From contig NHNY01000031.1 in assembly GCA_002786065.1 (NCBI GenBank), positions 1,510 through 65,509 of the forward strand: 64,000 bases of DNA. The letters are read 5' to 3'. A model generated the notes under the pieces. That model did no database searches. It was not told the DNA's origin and saw nothing but the letters and a program-made list of their open reading frames with translations. Shown piece by piece: positions 1 to 10,129 of the stretch. The stretch's first letter is position 1, and each line of letters begins with the position of its first letter. A program made the translations under genes and the position numbers. Source of the stretch: Microcyclospora pomicola. Lineage: Eukaryota; Ascomycota; Dothideomycetes; Capnodiales.

Positions 1-195
1 CCAGTCTCTAGCTCGACTCCCTTCTCCAGCGGCACTGCACCAGTCTCTAGCTCGACTCCCTTCTCCAGCGGCACTGCACCAGTCTCTAGCTCGACTCCCT
101 TCTCCAGCGGCACTGCACCAGTCTCTAGCTCGACTCCCTTCTCCAGCGGCACTGCACCAGTCTCTAGCTCGACTCCCTTCTCTACCGGGACTGCA
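1..195 (+). repeat. 39-bp tandem repeat in coding sequence
   Basis: About five copies of a 39-bp unit starting ccagtctctagctcgactcc, the first ones identical to each other. It encodes 13 residues per unit, keeps frame, and runs off the left edge of the window, so total copy number is unknown. Confidence 0.9.
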
Positions 196-1800
196 CCGGT
201 CTCTAGCTCTACTCCTGCCTCGACCGGTCCAGTGTCAAGCTCGACTCCTTTCTCCACAGGTACCGCGCCAGTGTCTAGCTCTACTCCTGTCTCTACAGGT
301 TCTTCCAGCAAGTCTAGCTCGACGCCATTCTCCACCGGTACAGCTCCTGTCTCGAGCTCTACTCCCGTCTCCACCGGCTCGACCAGCAAGTCTAGCAGTT
401 CGACGCCATTCTCCACTGGCCCCGTCTCGAGCTCTACTCCCGTCTCCACCGGCTCGACCAGCAAGTCTAGCAGCTCCGCGCCTTTCTCTACTGGCCCCGT
501 CTCGAGCTCTACTCCCGTCTCGACCGGCTCGACTAGCAAGTCTAGCAGCTCGGCGCCTTTCTCAACTGGATCGACCTCGAGCTCATCAACGATGAGCTCT
601 TCATCGTCTAAGACTTCTGGATCAACTTCGAGCTCAAAGCCGTTTTCGACCGGACCGAGCTCAAGCTCGACAAAACCTGTCTCGACCGGGCCGGTGACAA
701 GCTCATCCATGTCTAGCTCCTCATCGTCGAGCTCTACTGGAACCACCTCCGTCTCGTCCTCGAGCTCTAAGCCGTTCTCAACCGGTCCGATCTCAAGCTC
801 GACTAAACCTGTATCGACTGGACCGATCACAAGCTCATCCATGTCTAGCTCCTCATCGTCGAGCTCCACCGGAACTACTTCCGTCTCGTCCTCGAGCTCT
901 AAGCCGTTTTCGACCGGACCGATCTCATCGTCGAGCTCGAAACCCTACTCCACTGGACCCGTCTCGAGTTCCTCAACACCAGTGACTAGCTCGTCAACCT
1001 CCAGCTCGTCGACCTCGGTGACCAGCTCTTCGACTTCGAGCTCGTCGACCCCAGTGACTAGCTCCTCATCGTCAAGCTCCACTGTAACCACTTCTGTCTC
1101 TTCTTCGAGCTCTAAGCCGTACTCTACCGGATCGATGTCATCCTCTAAGCCCTTCTCCACTGGACCCATCTCGAGTTCCTCGACCCCAGTGACCAGCTCT
1201 TCGACCTCGAGTTCCTCGACCCCATTGACCAGCTCGTCTAGCTCCTCGTCGTCAAGCTCAACGATCTCGAGCTCCTCCTCTTCATCAAGCTCCGTATCCT
1301 CGAGCTCGTCTAGCTCCTCCTCGTCGAGCTCAGCTACCTCGAGCCCAAGCTTAACGAAATACAGCACGTCGAGCTCAGCTACCTCGAGCCCAAGCTCGTC
1401 GAAGTCCAGCACATCGAGCTCAGCTACCTCGAGCCCAAGCCCATCGCAGTACAGCACATCGAGCTCAGCTACCTCGAGCCCAAGCTCGTCGAAATCCAGC
1501 ACATCGAGCTCAGCTACCTCGAGCCCAAGCCCATCGAAGTACAGCACATCGAGCGTGTCATCAAGCTGGAGCAAGTCGACAATATCTCTTCCGACCATCA
1601 CCCTACCATCAATCACCCTTCCATCCATCACCCTCCCGACGATTACCGTCCCTACTATTAGCTCCAAATCCAAAGCAACCTGGACAACTTCGACCGTGTC
1701 ATCCTCATCAAAGTCAAGCTCTATGAAGTCAAGCTCAACAAAGACGAGCTCGTCTAAGACCAGCACCAAAACTCCTCCGGGCTACTACCGCAGGAGGTAG
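1..1800 (+). CDS. Serine-rich mucin-like repeat protein, 3' part (5' truncated by window)
   Basis: The frame is open from base 1 to a TAG at 1798-1800, giving 599 visible residues; the start lies upstream of the window. More than half the residues are Ser, the rest mostly Thr, Pro, Gly and Lys. Three repeat zones are visible: a 39-bp unit coding PVSSSTPFSSGTA repeated almost exactly at 1-195; degenerate SSSTP(V/F)STG units to about 1200; and a 45-bp unit (TSSSATSSPSSSKSS) at about 1365-1545. An ITLP-type block follows (about 1590-1660), then a Ser/Lys tail ending PPGYYRRR. This resembles heavily O-glycosylated cell-wall or secreted fungal proteins. No C-terminal hydrophobic GPI-type tail is seen, so anchoring is unsupported. 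A long antisense reading frame is a by-product of the repeats. Function is not known. Confidence 0.75.
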   Translation, partial: PVSSSTPFSSGTAPVSSSTPFSSGTAPVSSSTPFSSGTAPVSSSTPFSSGTAPVSSSTPFSTGTAPVSSSTPASTGPVSSSTPFSTGTAPVSSSTPVSTGSSSKSSSTPFSTGTAPVSSSTPVSTGSTSKSSSSTPFSTGPVSSSTPVSTGSTSKSSSSAPFSTGPVSSSTPVSTGSTSKSSSSAPFSTGSTSSSSTMSSSSSKTSGSTSSSKPFSTGPSSSSTKPVSTGPVTSSSMSSSSSSSSTGTTSVSSSSSKPFSTGPISSSTKPVSTGPITSSSMSSSSSSSSTGTTSVSSSSSKPFSTGPISSSSSKPYSTGPVSSSSTPVTSSSTSSSSTSVTSSSTSSSSTPVTSSSSSSSTVTTSVSSSSSKPYSTGSMSSSKPFSTGPISSSSTPVTSSSTSSSSTPLTSSSSSSSSSSTISSSSSSSSSVSSSSSSSSSSSSATSSPSLTKYSTSSSATSSPSSSKSSTSSSATSSPSPSQYSTSSSATSSPSSSKSSTSSSATSSPSPSKYSTSSVSSSWSKSTISLPTITLPSITLPSITLPTITVPTISSKSKATWTTSTVSSSSKSSSMKSSSTKTSSSKTSTKTPPGYYRRR

Positions 1801-2958
1801 AACGCGTAAGTTACCTTCCTCACGATTGCTTCAAGTCACCTCCATCTGACATCATCTACAGAGGTTAATGGTTGAGGTGACTCCTTCTTGGTTGTTCTCC
1901 CTTTGGCGCTTTCAATTCTCCTCCAATTCATGAAGGCACGATTGATTCGAATGATTGAAAGCATTACTGTTCTGATGGGATCATGTTTTGATGATCAAGG
2001 GCATGTCAGGCAGGGCAGCCCTTTTAATGAACAGGACAGTGCGACTAGAACATGATTTACATATATATTCCCCAACGTTACGTGACCAGGTCTGTCCATG
2101 ATGGGACGCTTACCCCCCTGGTTGGTGACGTTGACCTACGCTATGGAAATAAACTCATATTACTACATATATATTCACGAAATGAGTTGATCCCACATTC
2201 CTTTAATACTTGTCCTTCTTCATCCGTGTTGCCCGTAGTCTCAGTAGCATGTCATGCATGCGTTTACATCGTTGGTATGGCCAGCACAGGCGGTGCTAAA
2301 CTGAAAGATACCTTGGGTGACAGGCAAAAGGATCGATGATCCGACGCCCTTTGACTGACCTTCAGTGTGTGAATCGCTAGCCACCTAAAAGCTAACACCG
2401 CGCAAGTGGAAGGACCTTTCGTTGACGACGAAGTGCCTTGTCTGCCACTTCATAGCTGCTGCACGTTTTAACGGTGAGGGCCATTGGGCGTAAGGCCCGT
2501 GCTAGATGGTGCACATGCAATGGGCTTCAGGTCTCAAATTGAGAATGAGGTAGATACTCCAAGGTACCATGCTGCTTCGGAGCACGAAAAGCTATATATG
2601 AATGTTGGTTGCGCTCCCACGTCCAGTAGATGAAGGTCTGGAGCGGCGTGGCGTTTCTACTTGCAAGGAGAGCATCTGCGTGTGGCATGCGGTATGTGTT
2701 ATTGTAGCTTATGCGTACTGGTATGACTTACGCTTATCTCAGTAGCTCGCCTCGTAGCCAGATCTGTAGAAGTGGTTTTTAGGTACGAGCTGGCAGGTTC
2801 TTCCGTGCTCAGCATCTCAAGCTGGGCGAAGTAAAGACAGAGGCATGTTGCTTCATCATTAGATGCGTCCCGTCGTCCTGCTAATGTTTGCATCGTGATA
2901 CTCGACGGCGCAAGATTGCCCAAACGCGATCATGTCGATTCAGGATAAAGCGTGTGCT
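1801..2958. other. Intergenic, no supported gene
   Basis: Short frames only, none with a recognisable domain or convincing start. A minus-strand frame of 74 codons (2699-2923) was examined; it has no family resemblance and no ATG. Confidence 0.5.
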
Positions 2959-3182
2959 TGCGGCATTGTATAGAGCATGGCTTGGAGTTGCAAACTCAGC
3001 AGGTCCAATCTAGTCACCTTATCTGTTGACAGCTCTGGTCGTGCATGTACGTTTCGGTCGTGCTGCCTTCGTCTGCACATGTTTCAGGTGCTCGAGTGTA
3101 TCAACGATATGAGTATTGAAATCTCCGTCGAACTCATGACTTTCCGATTTGCGATATCTGACGCATTTTGACTCGGTATGGT
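2959..3182 (-). repeat. Tandem duplication, copy A
   Basis: This block aligns with 3210-3428 (offset about 251 bp). The match begins near cagcatt/cggcatt, runs through ttgcaaact..gcaggt, and ends at gcattttgactcggtatgg versus gcattctggttcagtatgg. On the minus strand both copies read as related protein: this copy ends CTTRAVNR then TAA, the other ends CTTRSVDRYGE. Across 38 aligned codons without a gap about half the residues are identical (shared EF..DF, IV..L.H, QT, R.KR.CTTR.V.R). The frame here is open for about 65 codons but has no ATG. Confidence 0.65.
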
Positions 3183-3209
3183 CAATTTTGGCTGCATCTG
3201 GCGGGTTGT

Positions 3210-3428
3210 GGCAGCATTTGATGCATCATAGCTCGGACTTGCAAACTTGGCAGGTGATTCCTATTCACCATACCTGTCAACAGACCTGGTAGTGCATACC
3301 CGCTTGCGCCGTGGTGATTCCGTCTGTTCGTCCTCTACGTGCAATAGTGCATTAACAATATTACTATCGAAATCTTCGCCGAATTCATTGTCCGTGGCGT
3401 CCTCTGGGGCATTCTGGTTCAGTATGGC
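3210..3428 (-). repeat. Tandem duplication, copy B
   Basis: Partner of the 2959-3182 block. It forms the C-terminal part of the minus-strand reading frame described at 3261-3638. Confidence 0.65.
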
Positions 3429-3638
3429 ACGGTCTGCTGTATCAGCATTGATCGACGTGTCAAACTTGCTCGTTTCCACGCTTGGTGTGGCATGCTGAGC
3501 CAGCTGTGAAGCTTTTTCGGCCTCTTGCGTTCCCGCTTTCGCTGTCTTCTGTTGTACGACTTCTTTTGCTTCGCCGTAAGTATACCTGATAGAAGAAGTA
3601 TACGTCGAAGCAGACGGAAACTTGTAGAGAGCCGGCAA
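3261..3638 (-). CDS. Hypothetical protein fragment carrying a duplicated C-terminal module
   Basis: A minus-strand frame of about 125 codons without an ATG: the first codon taken is TTG and there is no internal Met. It is therefore either an internal or last exon of a spliced gene, or a relic. The N-terminal half is polar (Lys, Ala, Gln, Thr) and could be helical; the C-terminal half is acidic (FGEDFD) then basic (RRKRVCTTR). The last 55 codons have a diverged tandem copy just downstream at 2959-3182, which keeps a readable frame for the same module. I do not recognise the family. Confidence 0.3.
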   Translation of the reverse strand: MPALYKFPSASTYTSSIRYTYGEAKEVVQQKTAKAGTQEAEKASQLAQHATPSVETSKFDTSINADTADRAILNQNAPEDATDNEFGEDFDSNIVNALLHVEDEQTESPRRKRVCTTRSVDRYGE

Positions 3639-3737
3639 ACTGAACTGACTTGATCACATTGCCAGCGAGCTCACCACCAAACGCTGTGCAGGATGGTCTT
3701 CTGTTTAACTTGCGAGTCCCATAAGCAGCAGGGAGCG

Positions 3738-4537
3738 TTACCCATGGAATACAGCAGCTTTGGGGTCAAAGGATCGATACAGTGTTTTTTTCTGCCACCA
3801 TGTGAGGTTGTTATCGTCATTACATAGCTGGTTGCTGAGTATCGTAACCCTTTTGCGCGTCATTCGGACATTCCAGTGCGTATGACCAAAGATCCAATAC
3901 ACGACTGAGGTCAGCATTCCCAGCTTCTGGACATCGTCGAAAGCATTGCTGCTGAAGCACTGACTGACAGCGTTGTTCTCATTCTTTGGGTGACTCGCCC
4001 GCTCAAAGACTGGGGCATAATGGGTGGCAATGATGACTTGTCGCTTTGGGCTGGTCTGACCGAGGTCAATTAGTTGATCCTTGAGCCAGGCAACGTCTTT
4101 CTCATGCTCAGCGTTGTGCTTTGCGACGGACCAATCTTTGATATGTGCAAAGTCGTTGGTCAGCTTCGTGTACCCTGCTGCGATATGGGAGTGCAGCTTG
4201 CATCCAAGCACGGTCACGTCGCGGTCAGCTAGGTCATATCTGCCGCGGTTCAAGAAGTGCAGTCTTCCGTGCATGATCGGCTCATCTAGCAGTCTCTTGG
4301 CGTTCTCCAAGCCCTGGTCCCTTGACGACCCATAAAACTCGTGGTTACCGGCCACAAGTAAAACTACATCGAACCGTCCGGGCTCACACTGTTTGGCAAG
4401 GAAATCGCGGTATTGGTTGTAGTCACAGAGTCGCCCAATGTCGCCAGCTAAGATCAGGATCGGGGCAGCCTAATGATGTTATACTGGTATTTGATACGCT
4501 CTAAGTGGAGGTCGGACATATATTGTATGGGAGCCAT
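3738..4537 (-). pseudogene. Calcineurin-like metallophosphoesterase with a one-base frameshift
   Basis: Read on the minus strand, an ATG at 4537 starts MAPIQYMSDLHLERIKYQ, the usual N-terminus of a fungal cytosolic calcineurin-like phosphoesterase. About 25 codons in, near 4462 (context aacatcattaggctgccc), the frame shifts by one base; a missing third base of an AGN codon restores it. From there the frame is open to the stop at 3738. Every metal-binding motif is present: D-x-H (SDLHLE), LAGDIG, AGNHEFYG, ATHYAP and FGHTHWN. No GT-AG intron fits the gap, which is too short. Total span 800 bp, about 266 codons, is near family size. This is either a recent pseudogene or a sequencing indel. It is transcribed divergently from the NLR at 5002. 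Substrate unknown. Confidence 0.75.
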
Positions 4538-5001
4538 CGTCTTTGTGGGTAGCATGAATGAAGGAGATGCAGCCAGTACGAAGGCAAGGCGGTACTGAAC
4601 AGGCGACAAGCAGAGAATAAGCCATGGAGGTTTTGATCACGTGCGTCTGTGGATTGCTGCTTTTGCAACCACATGCAGTCGTCTCCGAGCTTTTGTATGA
4701 CCTATAGCTGCCACTGCGACAGCAGGAATCCAAGATGACCAGGAGATGAGTCAAGCAAGAGGACCTTGCAAAGCCTCTGCAGTCCTCCGATGGTAAAGCA
4801 GCAATTGATCACATCGGACAACTCGGACTGGGATGTCACAGCCTTGCAGGTATGCTGCGCCACCACGCCGGTGCAAGCAGCCAGATGGCGGCTGGCGCAA
4901 GGCTGCATCTTGAGCGCTGTGAAGGATGAAGCTGCGTTGCTCTTCTTCTTTTCAATCCGCGATAGTTACCTGATGAGTACCTTCTGCTCCTGACACACAA
5001 C
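4538..5001. promoter_or_regulatory. Divergent intergenic region between phosphoesterase and NLR
   Basis: 464 bp between the two divergent start codons; presumably holds both promoters. No specific site could be identified by eye. Confidence 0.35.
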
Positions 5002-8000
5002 ATGCGGCTCCTCAATGTCGACACGTTCACGTTCACTGACTTCTTCGAGACGCCTCCGCCGTATGCGATCGCATCCCACCGGTGGACTACAGGCGCCGAA
5101 GCGATGTTGGAGGATGTCGAAGGAGAACAGAATACAGGAAAGACAGGATATCGCAAGGTGCAGGGCTTTGCGGCATATGTAAAAGCGCATCTACCGCTCG
5201 TAAAATGGCTGTGGATTGACACATGCTGCATCAAGCAGTCCGATCCACACGAGCTGCCGACCGCGATCAACTCTATGTTCAGGTGGTATCGCGCGGCGGA
5301 GGTGTGTCTGGCATATCTGGAGGACGTCCCGACGGCCAGCAACATGAGCGCTTTCGACAAGAGCATCTGGTTTCAACGAGGGTGGACACTGCAAGAGCTG
5401 CTCGCGCCTGGCGTAGTAGTCTTTCTCTCCCAAGACTGGCACGTCATCGGCCACAAAGGACATGGCGGCCGTGGGAGGAGCGGGATCACAATACAAACCG
5501 GTCCGTCTCTGGAGGACCAGGTCTCCACGATCACGGCGATCCCGCCCGAGGTTCTGCACGACTACACCAGAAGTGAAAGCTTGACCGCGGAAGAAAAGCT
5601 GAAATGGGCAGACGGCAGAAAAACGTTATATGGAGAGGACTTGTCATACTGCCTGCTAGGCATCGTGGGTGTGAGCATGAACATTCGCTACGGGGACGGC
5701 AAAGACGCCACACGAACGCGACTACTGCAAAAGATCGCGAAACGCAGAGGCATGGCAGTGCCCGGCGAGTTTTCGATTCCCTTCACTAAGCAAGGGGTGC
5801 CTTCTACGGACTACTTTGTGCCGCGCGACGCCGATATGCAGCACTTGACGAAGTTCTTTAACAGTTTTACAGAAGATCTCCAGCAGCGGGTGTTTGTAGT
5901 GTATGGTATGGGTGGGATGGGTAAAACGCAGCTGTGCGCAATGTTCGCTAAGACGAATGCAAGACGTTTTAGCGCGGTGTTCTGGCTCGATGGATCGTCG
6001 AAGGATGCGCTGCAGCGATCGATGGCGAACGCGGCGGCGCGACTGCCGACGCAGTCACGAGAAACGGCGACCTCCACAGACGTAGCACATTCGAGCGATG
6101 GCCTGCTCCGATGGCTGTCGCTTCCGCATAACACGAACTGGTTGATGGTGATTGACAACGTCGACCGCGAGTGGCAGACCACAGCAAGAGACCCTCAAGG
6201 ATATGACTATCACGAATTTCTCCCGCATGCAAATCACGGCAACGTCTTGATTACGACACGGTTGACGCGTTTGCAGCCACCGCAGGCCAGCCTTTGCCTC
6301 CGTGGCGCTGACGACGTACTAGCTAAAAGGATGATGGAGACACGAGCAGGAATGGCGATCAAAGGTATCATTCACATAATGAAGTGACCATCATGTCTTA
6401 CTGACTCACTTGACAGACGCCGAGAAGCTTCTTCCTAAGCTCGGTGGTTTGCCTCTTGCACTGGTCCAGGCAGGCGCATATCTTGGCACGACCGGCATGA
6501 GCGTGTTAGAGTACCTGAACCACTACGAGAGCACGTGGGACGAGTTGATGGAGAATCAGGATCAATTCCCGCTCCAAGAGTATGCCGAACGGAGCGTCCT
6601 TACGACATGGAAGATCTCGTATGAGCAGGTGGAAAGAGTCAATGTGCTTGCAGCGCGGCTGCTCGACCTGTGGGCATTCCTCCACCATGCTGACGTATGG
6701 GCGGAGCTGGTGCTAGCCGGACAAAATCGTCGCAGCGTGGACTCTGTTTTCTCGCAAGCGACGACACTCTCGCTACGGCACTCGATCGGCACTCTCGTAC
6801 AATACTCCCTGGTTAACACTGCAGCAGCAGACCAGCCGCATTCGATCCACCCAGTGGTGCATGCATGGTGCTTGCACAACATTGAAGATCTCACAATACG
6901 ACAGCAACTTCTGACAACAGCGCTGGACCTTGTTGCAGTCATGGTCGAATCGGCTGGCGACGTTGTCACAAAGGAGACCGGACTACGACTTGCTGCTCAC
7001 GCGGAGGCTATAGGTGCAAAGATAATGATGCTAACAGTGGATGAGGAACAAGCTGTACAATGTCACGAGATCGCGTTATTCTTAGCGGATTGGAAAACGT
7101 CTAAAGACTTGGAGAACTTGTATCTGCGAGCACTGCGCTGGAAGGAGGAGGCATGGGACGCAGAGCACATGTCGATTCTAGCTACAGTCAACGATCTCGG
7201 CAATCTGTACAGACATCAAGGCAAGATGGTAAAGGCAGAGGAGATGTATCTACGAGCACTACGCGGGTGCGAAAAGGTATGGGGCGCAGAGCACACATCG
7301 ACACTCGACACAGTCAACAATCTTGGCAATCTATACATAGATCAAGGCAAGATGGCAAAGGCAGAGGAGATGTATCTACGAGCACTACGCAGTAAGGAGA
7401 AGGTATGGGGTGTAGAGCATATATCGACGCTAGAAACAGTCAACAATCTTGGCTTTCTGTATAGAGACCAAGACAAGATAGCCGAGGCAGAGAAGATGTT
7501 CCTACGAGCGCTGCGCGGGAAGGAGAAGGCTTTAGGCAGGGAGCACACTTTGACACTCGACACAGTCAACAATCTCGGCATTCTATACGCAGACCAAGGC
7601 AAGATAGTAGAGGCAGAGGAGATGTATCTACGAGCGCTGCGCGGGTTTGAGAAGGCACGGGGTGTCGAGTACAGGTCGACACTAAACACAGTTAACAATC
7701 TCGGCCTTCTATATGCAAAACAAGGCAAGATGGCAGAGGCAGAGAAGATGCATCTACGAGCGCTACGCGGGAAGGAGAAGGTATGGGGCGCAGAGCACGC
7801 ATTGACGCTAGACACGGTCAACAATCTCGGCATTGTATACGCAGACCAAGGCAAGATAGCAGAGGCAGAGGAGATGTATCTGCGAGCGCTACGTGGGTAT
7901 GAGAAGGTGTGCGGCCCAGAGCACAAGTCGACGTTAAGTCCAGTTAAGAACTTGGGCATTCTGTACAGAGACCAAGGCAAGATAGCAGAGGCAGAGGAGA

Positions 8001-8455
8001 TGTATCTGCGAGGGCTACGCGGATGCGAGAAAATATGGGGCATAGGGCACACCTTAACGCTAGACACAGTCAACAATCTTGGCAATCTATACATAGACCA
8101 AGGCAAGATGGCAAAGGCAGAGGAGATGTATCTACAAGCACTGTGTGGGTATGAGAAGGTACAGGGCGCAGAGCACATGTTGACGCTTAACACAGTCCAC
8201 AATCTTGGCCTTCTGTACAGAAAACAAGGCAGGATGGTAGAGGCAGAGGAGATGTATCTGCGAGCACTACGCGGGTACGAAAAGCTGTCATGGGCGCCAC
8301 AGTTTCGCATCGATTACATAAAAAGGATACTGTCGTCTCTGCGCCAACAGTCTGGAGATTCTGACAATGAACAAGCACACCAAGACTGCAAGAATCCAGC
8401 ACAAGAAACACCATCCTCATTGGAAGTTGGTGTGAGTACCATTAAGCTAACATGA
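5002..8455 (+). CDS. Fungal NLR: HET - NB-ARC - TPR (heterokaryon-incompatibility type)
   Basis: Join 5002-6364 and 6417-8455 gives 1133 residues. The 52-bp intron 6365-6416 (GTATCA...TTGACAG) restores the frame into DAEKLLPKLGGLPLALVQ. The N-terminal HET domain (about residues 20-160) shows YAIASHRW, WLWIDTCCIKQ and RGWTLQELLAP. The nucleotide-binding module has a P-loop GMGGMGKT (about 303-310), Walker B WLMVIDNVD (about 380) and the GLPLAL motif (about 466). The C-terminal third has nine 42-residue kinesin-light-chain-type TPR units (LGxLYxxQGKxxEAExMYLRALRG...). HET NLRs sense non-self and trigger cell death in fungi (family knowledge). The MRLLN start is typical for HET proteins. A possible extra 31-bp intron at 8432-8462 is too short to trust; without it the protein ends KLT. 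Confidence 0.9.
7150..8290 (+). repeat. 126-bp tandem repeats encoding TPR units
   Basis: Repeats of 126 bp (42 codons) without indels. Units starting near 7311 and 8067, six units apart (756 bp), differ at only 2 of about 76 bases, while neighbouring units differ more. That pattern indicates recent unit shuffling or gene conversion. The repeats also create a spurious 322-codon antisense frame. Confidence 0.9.
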
Positions 8456-8940
8456 CCTCCAGTTCCGCATGGGTGGGCAACCATTTGTATTTCTCAGCCA
8501 GGGCTCGCGTGGCGTGCCTTCGATACCGCCTGACGCGGACGTTGTAGCGCAAAGATACAGATATCATCCGCATCCGATAGATACGCCGCCAATGCCTAGC
8601 CAAGTTTTCATGCTTCACTTCAGTCTTTCATGTGCTGAGCACCCTAACCTGACATCCTGTAGGGCCCTCGACTTCTCGAAAGATTGTGCTAATACCTGGT
8701 CCCATCGATCAATACACATCATAGATCGTCCAGACTGACCACTGTTTGCTGTTGCTATTAGTGTTATGCTGCTACTGGGTTTGCTGGATTCCTATGGCAA
8801 TGATGCTATCGTAACAACGGCAATGTTTTTCTACAGTTTGCATGCTTCTGGACGCTCCCCTCCCTACCTTTACTATTCCACTTATACCTACACGCTTCCA
8901 AGCATCATCTGAACAGTTCAATTGCTCCTAAATATCACAA
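8456..8940. other. Intergenic 3' of the NLR, nothing recognised
   Basis: A plus-strand frame at 8469-8738 has no recognisable domain and overlaps what is probably NLR 3' UTR. Confidence 0.4.
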
Positions 8941-9090
8941 TCTGTCGCTCTAGCCACTCATAATTCACCAAACAAGTTCTGTTGATCACAGATAGTTGCT
9001 CTAGACACTCGAAACTCACTAAATAGGCCCTATTGATCACCAATCGCGTCACTAGACAGCTGAAATGCGTAATCATGCGCGTCGGTCACA
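8941..9090 (+). repeat. Degenerate tandem repeat, about 52-bp unit
   Basis: Three decaying copies can be aligned: tctgtcgctctagccactca.., gatagttgctctagacactc.. and aatcgcgtcactagacagct.., each ending near ttgatcacc or ggtcacag. Non-coding. Confidence 0.55.
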
Positions 9091-9208
9091 GGGACGAATG
9101 TAAGGTCCCGTTCAGATGTGTGATCTCACATTTCAATGTCTGTTTTATAAGTATTCGATCCTACAGAATATAAGCTAGGTATTATCATGGCTCTAGACAA
9201 GCTCTAGA

Positions 9209-9454
9209 CAGCAAGAGGCATGAACATCAAGAACGCAGATTACAACGCAGCACAGTCACTTGCCAACATGAGATCTGGACATAGTGCATTAAATGTACCC
9301 TCCATTGTATAAGCCATCTTCTTGTATGATGAAGGTGGTATTCTTGGTGGTGCCACGGATACTGCGAAATTTGTGATTCTGTCGTGAAAGGCATCGGCTT
9401 GACGTCCAAACCCGCCACTTTGGCCTGCTCAAGCAATTTCGCACGGAGAGAATC
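9209..9454 (-). repeat. Inverted-repeat arm 1 (coding relic)
   Basis: On the minus strand this reads QADSLRAKLLEQAKVAGLDV then KPMPFTTESQ. The plus strand at 10130-10513 carries the same sequence in opposite orientation with about 85% identity in the best 80 bases. Homology continues beyond the frame through tggcacc..ccacc..catcttcttg to gttcatgcct. The frame lacks a convincing start, so this looks like a gene fragment duplicated in inverted orientation. Confidence 0.6.
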
Positions 9455-10129
9455 GGCCTGCCTCAACGCTGATGCCTTTTTCCCGAAAAGTACACATCAA
9501 AGCAGAAGAATCGGACAATAGAAGAGAGAGAAGACGGAGCTAGGAGCACAGCAGCGACAGGGGAGACTAGTCTTCAATGTTGAAATACGGCGCTCTAAAG
9601 CCTATGTACTGATCTTTCCATACTGATCACACTACTGCAGCATTGATGGGCTCCGTTACGATCAGACAGATACAGACATAAGGCATTTTGACAGGCAGCA
9701 TGAGTAAAGAGAACCAGGATCGCGTGCAGCTTCATTTCCAAAGGACTACTAGAGAGCCATCATCGCCACAGTTCGCGTCGTTGACACGGTCACTCACAGG
9801 GCCACGATCGGACACTTCTTCATAGAAGTTTCGACTAGCAAGTCGCAAGCAACTCAACGCAAAGGTTGTGCAGGAAGAACGCAAGACGCTGACAGGGCTC
9901 GGAAAGCTGCACAGACGAGGTGATTCCAGTACTTGCTACAGTGGACACTGTCGGGGACCATATGACTCAGCGCAGATGAGGATCCAGATCGTCTAAGACT
10001 GATGGCTCAGAGATGATCGTGGAGATCACTCAACACTATTCAACATATACCAGGTATAGAGGAATCAGCATCTGTCGGACCAGGCATCATTCTGCATGAA
10101 GTACATGCTTGATTTTGAAGCGTTCAGTC
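9455..10129. other. Spacer between inverted-repeat arms
   Basis: About 675 bp without a gene. No transposase-like frame and no terminal inverted repeats or target-site duplications were seen. Confidence 0.4.

Noticed and set aside
945-1769. 274-codon minus-strand frame in the Ser-rich gene
   Set aside because: It is the antisense of Ser-codon repeats (giving Glu/Leu/Asp runs) and has no independent support.
7342-8310. 322-codon minus-strand frame across the TPR repeats
   Set aside because: Exact antisense of the 126-bp units; a stop-free antisense is inherited from one unit by all.
8432-8462. Second intron at the 3' end of the NLR (GTGAGT..GCTAAC..CCAG)
   Set aside because: All three splice signals look good, but 31 bp is below the usual fungal minimum; the unspliced frame ends normally.
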